Positions 60,095 through 64,000 of a stretch of DNA of 64,000 bases are shown here, one piece after another. Within the stretch, counting starts at the first letter, position 1. Every line of letters begins with the position of its first letter. Source of the DNA: Bacteroidaceae bacterium. Its GTDB lineage: Bacteria > Bacteroidota > Bacteroidia > Bacteroidales > Bacteroidaceae. The notes beneath the pieces are model-generated. The model was given only the letters and a program-made list of their open reading frames with translations. It was not told the origin of the DNA and did no database searches. Location of the stretch: NCBI GenBank assembly GCA_017619585.1, contig JAFZSA010000013.1, forward strand, positions 1-64,000, read 5' to 3'. The position numbers and the translations under genes were made by a program.

Positions 60095-60643
60095 ATGAGG
60101 AAACTGAAGGTAACGGAAATGGGCAGGAAGAGTGTTGAGGAGTTTAAGGACTCTAACAAGCTTCCGTTGGTAGTTGTTTTGGATCATGTAAGAAGTCTGT
60201 ACAATGTAGGAAGTGTATTTCGTACAAGTGATGCCTTCCTGGTACAGGGTATCTGTCTGTGTGGTATTACTGCCCAGCCTCCTCATCCCGAAATACACAA
60301 GACAGCTCTGGGAGCTGAGGATAGTGTAGAATGGAAGTACTTTCAGCAGACACAGGATGCTGTAGAATGGTTGAAAACTATGGGTTATACCGTCTTGGCT
60401 ATTGAACAATGCGAGGGCAGTACCATGCTGCAGAACATGCAGTTTGACAAGAATAAGAAGTATGCTGTGGTACTTGGTAACGAGGTGAAAGGTGTTCAAC
60501 AGGAGGTTGTTGATATGTGCGACGGATGCATAGAGATTCCTCAGTTCGGAACCAAGCACAGTATGAACGTAAGTGTTACGGCTGGTATTATAATATGGTC
60601 TATAGCTGACCAGTTTCTACTAAAAGGACAACCCGCTCAATAA
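60095..60643 (+). CDS. SpoU/TrmH family RNA 2'-O-methyltransferase
   Basis: 182-residue SPOUT methyltransferase. The three SpoU motifs are present: NVGSVFRTSDA (37-47), VVLGNEVKGV and IPQFGTKHSMNVSVTAGI. There is no N-terminal RNA-binding extension, so it is the short TrmH type. The tRNA or rRNA target cannot be assigned. The 3' end overlaps the convergent DUF4294 gene by 44 bases. Confidence 0.9.
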   Translation: MRKLKVTEMGRKSVEEFKDSNKLPLVVVLDHVRSLYNVGSVFRTSDAFLVQGICLCGITAQPPHPEIHKTALGAEDSVEWKYFQQTQDAVEWLKTMGYTVLAIEQCEGSTMLQNMQFDKNKKYAVVLGNEVKGVQQEVVDMCDGCIEIPQFGTKHSMNVSVTAGIIIWSIADQFLLKGQPAQ

Positions 60644-61244
60644 GTTTGTCATCATCCTCAGGCTTGTATTCTTTCTTCAGGGAGGCTCGGAATGTCCAGG
60701 CAAATATCTGATAGAATGTTGCCTTTGTAGGACCAAAGAAAGCTTTTACTATCTCGTATGAGTTCTGGTTACATTCTCTGTCAACCAGCTTTATCAACAA
60801 CTTACCTTGACTATAGGTAAGTTTTTTCATCTCCGGGGTGTACTGTTGTTTTATATCCCTTTCAACATTGGCTATATGCTGCTGCTTGGATTTCTTATCA
60901 GGCAGCATTTCCAGTACTTCGTAGGTTTCGGCAATAAGGCCATTTACCCGTTGGGCAATGGGTAGTACCTTCTTTACGTTGTAAACAAGTCTGTTGAAAT
61001 CCCTTCTTTGCTTTTCACTCTTGAATTTGATGGGAGCAAAGAACCACACACCTGGTTCCCAGGTATAGGTCCAGATGGTATCTCCGTTTTCTATGGTAGG
61101 GTTTTTGTATCTGTAGCGTTGAATCTTCAGTTTATAGGCTCGTGGCTCTTGTGGAATTACAAGATCACCCAAATCCTCTCCCTGTGCCCTTACGACATTG
61201 GAAAAAAGGAGAAATAAACTGAATATAAAATAGAATTTTCTCAT
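60600..61244 (-). CDS. DUF4294 exported protein
   Basis: 214 residues from the ATG at 61244. Signal peptide MRKFYFIFSLFLLFSNVVRA, then a DUF4294 domain (YRYKNPTIENGDTIWTYTWEPGVWFFAP; KVLPIAQRVNGLIAETYE). Function unknown and restricted to Bacteroidota. The frame can be extended to a TTG at 61256, but that codon is part of the -7 element. Confidence 0.8.
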   Translation of the reverse strand: MRKFYFIFSLFLLFSNVVRAQGEDLGDLVIPQEPRAYKLKIQRYRYKNPTIENGDTIWTYTWEPGVWFFAPIKFKSEKQRRDFNRLVYNVKKVLPIAQRVNGLIAETYEVLEMLPDKKSKQQHIANVERDIKQQYTPEMKKLTYSQGKLLIKLVDRECNQNSYEIVKAFFGPTKATFYQIFAWTFRASLKKEYKPEDDDKLIERVVLLVETGQL

Positions 61245-61253
61245 TTTCGAATG

Positions 61254-61261
61254 CAAAAATA
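61254..61261 (-). promoter_or_regulatory. -7 element for the DUF4294 gene
   Basis: TATTTTTG on the minus strand ending only 9 bases before the ATG, so the mRNA leader would be almost absent. Confidence 0.5.
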
Positions 61262-61304
61262 CTAATAAAAAATGTTCCCTTGCACAATTTAAAATAAAAT
61301 AACG

Positions 61305-61312
61305 TAACTTTG
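61305..61312 (+). promoter_or_regulatory. -7 element for the radical SAM gene
   Basis: TAACTTTG ending 8 bases before the ATG at 61321. CTTG 22 bases upstream is a weak -33 candidate. Confidence 0.55.
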
Positions 61313-61320
61313 CGTCTGTT

Positions 61321-62097
61321 ATGAGTACAATTATCTATCCTTCACCCATCTTCGGACCTATTCATAGTCGTAGGTTGGGTATTTCATTAGGAATTAATTT
61401 GCTGCCTAAGGGTGGAAAGTTCTGTAGTTTTGACTGTGTATATTGCGAGTGCGGTTTGAACCGTGAACGCAGAACTCATAATCCCCTACCCTCTGCTGAT
61501 GAAGTTGAAACAGCACTTATAGAGAAGTTGCAAGAATTAAAAAATGAAAATATTACTCCTGATGTTTTCACTTTTGCCGGCAATGGAGAGCCTACGCTGA
61601 ATCCTCACTTCCCAGAGGTGGTGGAGCGTGTCATTAGGGTTAGAAACGAATACTGCCCCAATGCCAAGATAAGCATCCTCAGCAATGCAACGCAGATTCA
61701 CAGACCTGAGATAAGGGAGACCTTGCTGAAGTTCGATAATAACATTCAGAAGTTGGATACTGTCTCTTCCTTATATATAAATAAGGTGGACCGTCCACAG
61801 GGGCATTATGATGTAGAGGAGCAGATAAAGAACCTTTCACTTTTCAACGGTCATGTAATCATCCAGACGATGTTTATGGATGGAGTATTGAATGGTGAGA
61901 GTGTCTGTAACACCACTCCTGACTATGTAGAACCCTATATAGAGGCTTTGAAGCGCATTCGTCCCAGCAAGGTAATGATATACACCATAGACCGTGAGAC
62001 ACCTGTACAGGGCTTGCAGAAGGCTGCTCCAGAGGTTTTGGATGCCATAGCCGGGCAGATACGGAATGCTGGATTTGAGTGTAGTGTAAGTTATTAG
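61321..62097 (+). CDS. Radical SAM protein (COG0731-like)
   Basis: 258 residues. The N-terminal IFGPIHSRRLGISLGINLLP is followed by the cluster motif CSFDCVYC (35-42), then FAGNGEPTLNP and ILSNATQI of the radical SAM barrel. Members of this group are of uncertain function, some proposed in tRNA modification. The start is well fixed because the conserved N-terminus begins within ten residues of the only upstream Met. Confidence 0.88.
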   Translation: MSTIIYPSPIFGPIHSRRLGISLGINLLPKGGKFCSFDCVYCECGLNRERRTHNPLPSADEVETALIEKLQELKNENITPDVFTFAGNGEPTLNPHFPEVVERVIRVRNEYCPNAKISILSNATQIHRPEIRETLLKFDNNIQKLDTVSSLYINKVDRPQGHYDVEEQIKNLSLFNGHVIIQTMFMDGVLNGESVCNTTPDYVEPYIEALKRIRPSKVMIYTIDRETPVQGLQKAAPEVLDAIAGQIRNAGFECSVSY

Positions 62098-62119
62098 AAT
62101 AATATTATTCAACTTTATG

Positions 62120-62247
62120 AAGTAGTTAAGTAGGCAGTAGTTAAGTAGTTAAGCCGTTACTTTGCTCAACTGTAATCTCAATGAAAAAGTATTAGCTTAA
62201 CTACTATCCGAAGGATGAGCGAAGCGATAACTACTTAAATTCTTAAC
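62120..62247. repeat. AGTTAAGT direct and inverted repeats
   Basis: Three TAGTTAAG units (62122-62155) face inverted CTTAACTA / TAACTACTTAA copies (62193-62247). They could form a long stem-loop between the two genes. Confidence 0.6.
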
Positions 62248-62287
62248 TACAAAGAAGTTGAGAAACATGCGAAACTTCAGTAATAAT

Positions 62288-62581
62288 ATGGAACAGAGTA
62301 CTTTTTTTCAGATTTGTGGCGTTGTGGCCAGTGTCTGCATGATTCTGGGTTATCTGCCACAGGCAATAGAGACCATTCGCACCCGTAATACAGACGGCAT
62401 AGCCCTTCCCACCTTTCTGATGATGGCCATAGGTGCCTTTGCCTTTATGTTGCAGGGGCTGTTGCATAAGCCTGATATTATGTGGTCTTTGTTCCTGACA
62501 AATCTTGTCACCTCAACTTGCAGTTGTATAGTATTCGGCATTAAGATTTATAATGATTATTTCAAGAAAAATAGATTCTGA
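62288..62581 (+). CDS. SemiSWEET/PQ-loop family sugar transporter
   Basis: 97 residues with three hydrophobic helices and the PQ-loop signature GYLPQAIETIRTRNTDG. SemiSWEETs dimerise into bidirectional sugar uniporters. I start at MEQSTFFQICG, which puts helix 1 close to the N-terminus; the Met at 62258 would add ten polar residues. The next gene starts one base after the stop. Confidence 0.85.
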   Translation: MEQSTFFQICGVVASVCMILGYLPQAIETIRTRNTDGIALPTFLMMAIGAFAFMLQGLLHKPDIMWSLFLTNLVTSTCSCIVFGIKIYNDYFKKNRF

Positions 62582-62582
62582 T

Positions 62583-64000
62583 ATGAAACATCTTATTCTT
62601 TTCTTTTCCTTTCTTCTTGCCCTGACACTTCAGGCAAAGGAGAACAGATGGCAGGTACAAGGTAACCATTGCGTCAGGTGGGAAACCTCGAATGGTGAAC
62701 TTCCCTATAACGACCATATAGAGATGTCGGGCCTTCGTGCCTCTGTGGTTTACTATTGGGGTGTGGATAAGAATAAGAAGTTCAGTATGGACCGTCACCT
62801 TGTCTTCCCTATGCTCAGGACTATTCCCAATAATACCCACGCCAGCTGGATGCCACGTTGCGATGTGGATTTCCTGAAGGGAATGACTGCCAACAATAGA
62901 AGTCTGACGGAGCAGGAGGTTAAGGTTGTGGATATCAACGGCTTACTGACTGTTTATGGTACATTGAAGGGTGATAACAACGACTTTGAACTGACGCGTA
63001 TCTTCTTCCCCAGCACTCAGAAGGCTGCTGTCTGCGAGAAGTATACCATCAGGAATATTGGCAAGAAAGTGGAGACCATCATTGTGCCTGCCCTTCGTTC
63101 TGTCCGAACTACCAACAAGGAAGAGGGTACGCGTGGCAGTTATTCTCTGGTGGCTCAGACAGAGTTTCAGCAGGATTGGAAGGTAACCTTGAAGCCAGGA
63201 GATTATACCACCTTCTATGCTTCTGTGCAGGCTTATGCTCCTGCTGACGAGAAGGAGGCAGCCATAGACGTAGATCAGGAACTCTCTAAACGTGGCGCTT
63301 TTATTGAGGATGTAACCAGTAAGAAACTGCAATTCTCTTGTCCTGACCAGACCATCCAGACGCTCTTCCAGATGAGTAAGATTCGTGCCAGCGAGAGTAT
63401 CTTCGCCACCCAGAACGGACTGATGCACGCCCCTGGAGGCGAGTCGTACTACGCTGCTATGTGGTGCAATGATCAGGCAGAGTACGTCAATCCCTTCTTC
63501 CCCTTCTTAGGTTACGACAAGGGTAACGAGAGTGCTATGACCACTTGGCGCTGCTACCTGAAATACATCAATCCTGAATACAAATTCGTGCCTTGGAGCA
63601 TTATCTGTGGTGGCGATGATGTCTTTGGTCCCTTCGATCGCGGCGATGCTGCTATGTTGGCTTACGGAGCCAGCAGGTATTGCCTGGAAAGAGGTGATGC
63701 GGAGATTGCCAAGGAGGTTTGGCCCCTGATAGAATGGTGCCTGGAGTATTGTCATCGTAAGCTCAATAAAAATGGTGTTGTTGCCAGCGATGCCGATGAG
63801 CTGGAGGGTCGTCTGCCCAGTGGTGATGCTAACCTATGTACCAGCAGCCTTTACTATGATGCCCTTATCAGCAGCGCTTATCTCTTAGAAGAAATTCATA
63901 ATTCACAATTCATAATTCATAATTATAAGAGCAAGATTCAAACCTATCGGAAGCAGGCAGCTACCTTGCGTAAGAACATAGATAAATTCTTCCATGCAAC
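62583..64000 (+). CDS. Secreted glycosidase-like protein, cut by the window end
   Basis: At least 472 residues, with the 3' end outside the window. Signal peptide MKHLILFFSFLLALTLQA, then a beta-sandwich-like domain (to about residue 240) and an alpha/alpha-barrel-like region (NGLMHAPGGESYYAAMWCNDQAEY; AYGASRYCLERGDAEIAKEVW; DADELEGRLPSGDANLCTSS). This order resembles six-hairpin glycosidases. No family can be named with certainty. An in-frame heptad insertion (63893-63925, 11 codons) interrupts a helix. It starts one base after the SemiSWEET stop, so import and degradation may be coupled. Confidence 0.7.
   Translation, partial: MKHLILFFSFLLALTLQAKENRWQVQGNHCVRWETSNGELPYNDHIEMSGLRASVVYYWGVDKNKKFSMDRHLVFPMLRTIPNNTHASWMPRCDVDFLKGMTANNRSLTEQEVKVVDINGLLTVYGTLKGDNNDFELTRIFFPSTQKAAVCEKYTIRNIGKKVETIIVPALRSVRTTNKEEGTRGSYSLVAQTEFQQDWKVTLKPGDYTTFYASVQAYAPADEKEAAIDVDQELSKRGAFIEDVTSKKLQFSCPDQTIQTLFQMSKIRASESIFATQNGLMHAPGGESYYAAMWCNDQAEYVNPFFPFLGYDKGNESAMTTWRCYLKYINPEYKFVPWSIICGGDDVFGPFDRGDAAMLAYGASRYCLERGDAEIAKEVWPLIEWCLEYCHRKLNKNGVVASDADELEGRLPSGDANLCTSSLYYDALISSAYLLEEIHNSQFIIHNYKSKIQTYRKQAATLRKNIDKFFHA
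63893..63925. repeat. Heptad array inside the last gene
   Basis: Units ATTCATA, ATTCACA, ATTCATA, ATTCATA, 33 bases, read in frame as IHNSQFIIHN between LLEE and YKSKIQTYRKQ. Confidence 0.8.

Overview
The window looks like a chromosomal segment from a Bacteroidota bacterium, most likely order Bacteroidales and close to Prevotella. Three things point there: promoters of the TTTG / TAnnTTTG type, gene orders typical of the group (leuS-yitT-yitT-rdgB; ftsX-DUF3098-uppP-truB-queA-folK; hemD-rnpA-yidD), and families such as PorZ, GH92, DUF4271, DUF4294 and BspA-like leucine-rich-repeat proteins. Assignment below order level is inference. I saw no tRNA, rRNA, prophage, CRISPR array or intact transposase gene.

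Layout. 1-534: leuS leader with a possible structured RNA and tandem promoters. 535-8539: leuS, two YitT transporters, rdgB and a PorZ-like type IX secretion protein. 8547-13879: outer-membrane barrel, DacB-type penicillin-binding protein, nadB and trkH. 14423-20679: CoA-transferase, then a tightly overlapping metK-LOG-DUF4271-hemD-rnpA-yidD-tatD operon whose leader matches a SAM-II riboswitch. 20801-26509: miaB-ftsX-DUF3098-uppP-truB-queA-folK. 26738-31811: fructokinase, helix-hairpin-helix barrel protein, AAA ATPase and a higBA toxin-antitoxin pair. 31847-38809: a five-gene operon of exported proteins with nearly interchangeable signal peptides. 39355-46328: divergent glycan-degradation genes (GH92, GH2 / GH51, thioredoxin). 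46469-52643: leucine-rich-repeat protein, then a BlaI / BlaR1-TonB / ECF sigma / anti-sigma-like signalling block with a shuffled partial duplicate. 52826-55907: NapH/NapG-like ferredoxin and aldo-keto reductase. 56062-59526: cation/proton antiporter and nadA. 59527-59975: AT-rich DnaA-box cluster, a candidate replication origin. 60095-64000: RNA methyltransferase, DUF4294, radical SAM, SemiSWEET and the start of a secreted glycosidase-like gene.

The most unusual feature is two repeat systems that spread through intergenic DNA and also into open reading frames without breaking them. One is a GC-rich palindromic family, often arranged as an inverted pair around a short spacer as in REPINs. It sits in frame in leuS, miaB, the BlaR1-like gene, the ferredoxin gene, GH51 and even the signal peptides of GH92 and GH2. 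The other is an AT-rich family of 7-bp-period arrays whose units mostly reduce to NNNTGAA or NNNTTAG (or their complements). It caps gene ends and starts and also lies inside GH51 and the last gene. No family search could be run, so novelty is a judgement from the sequence alone.
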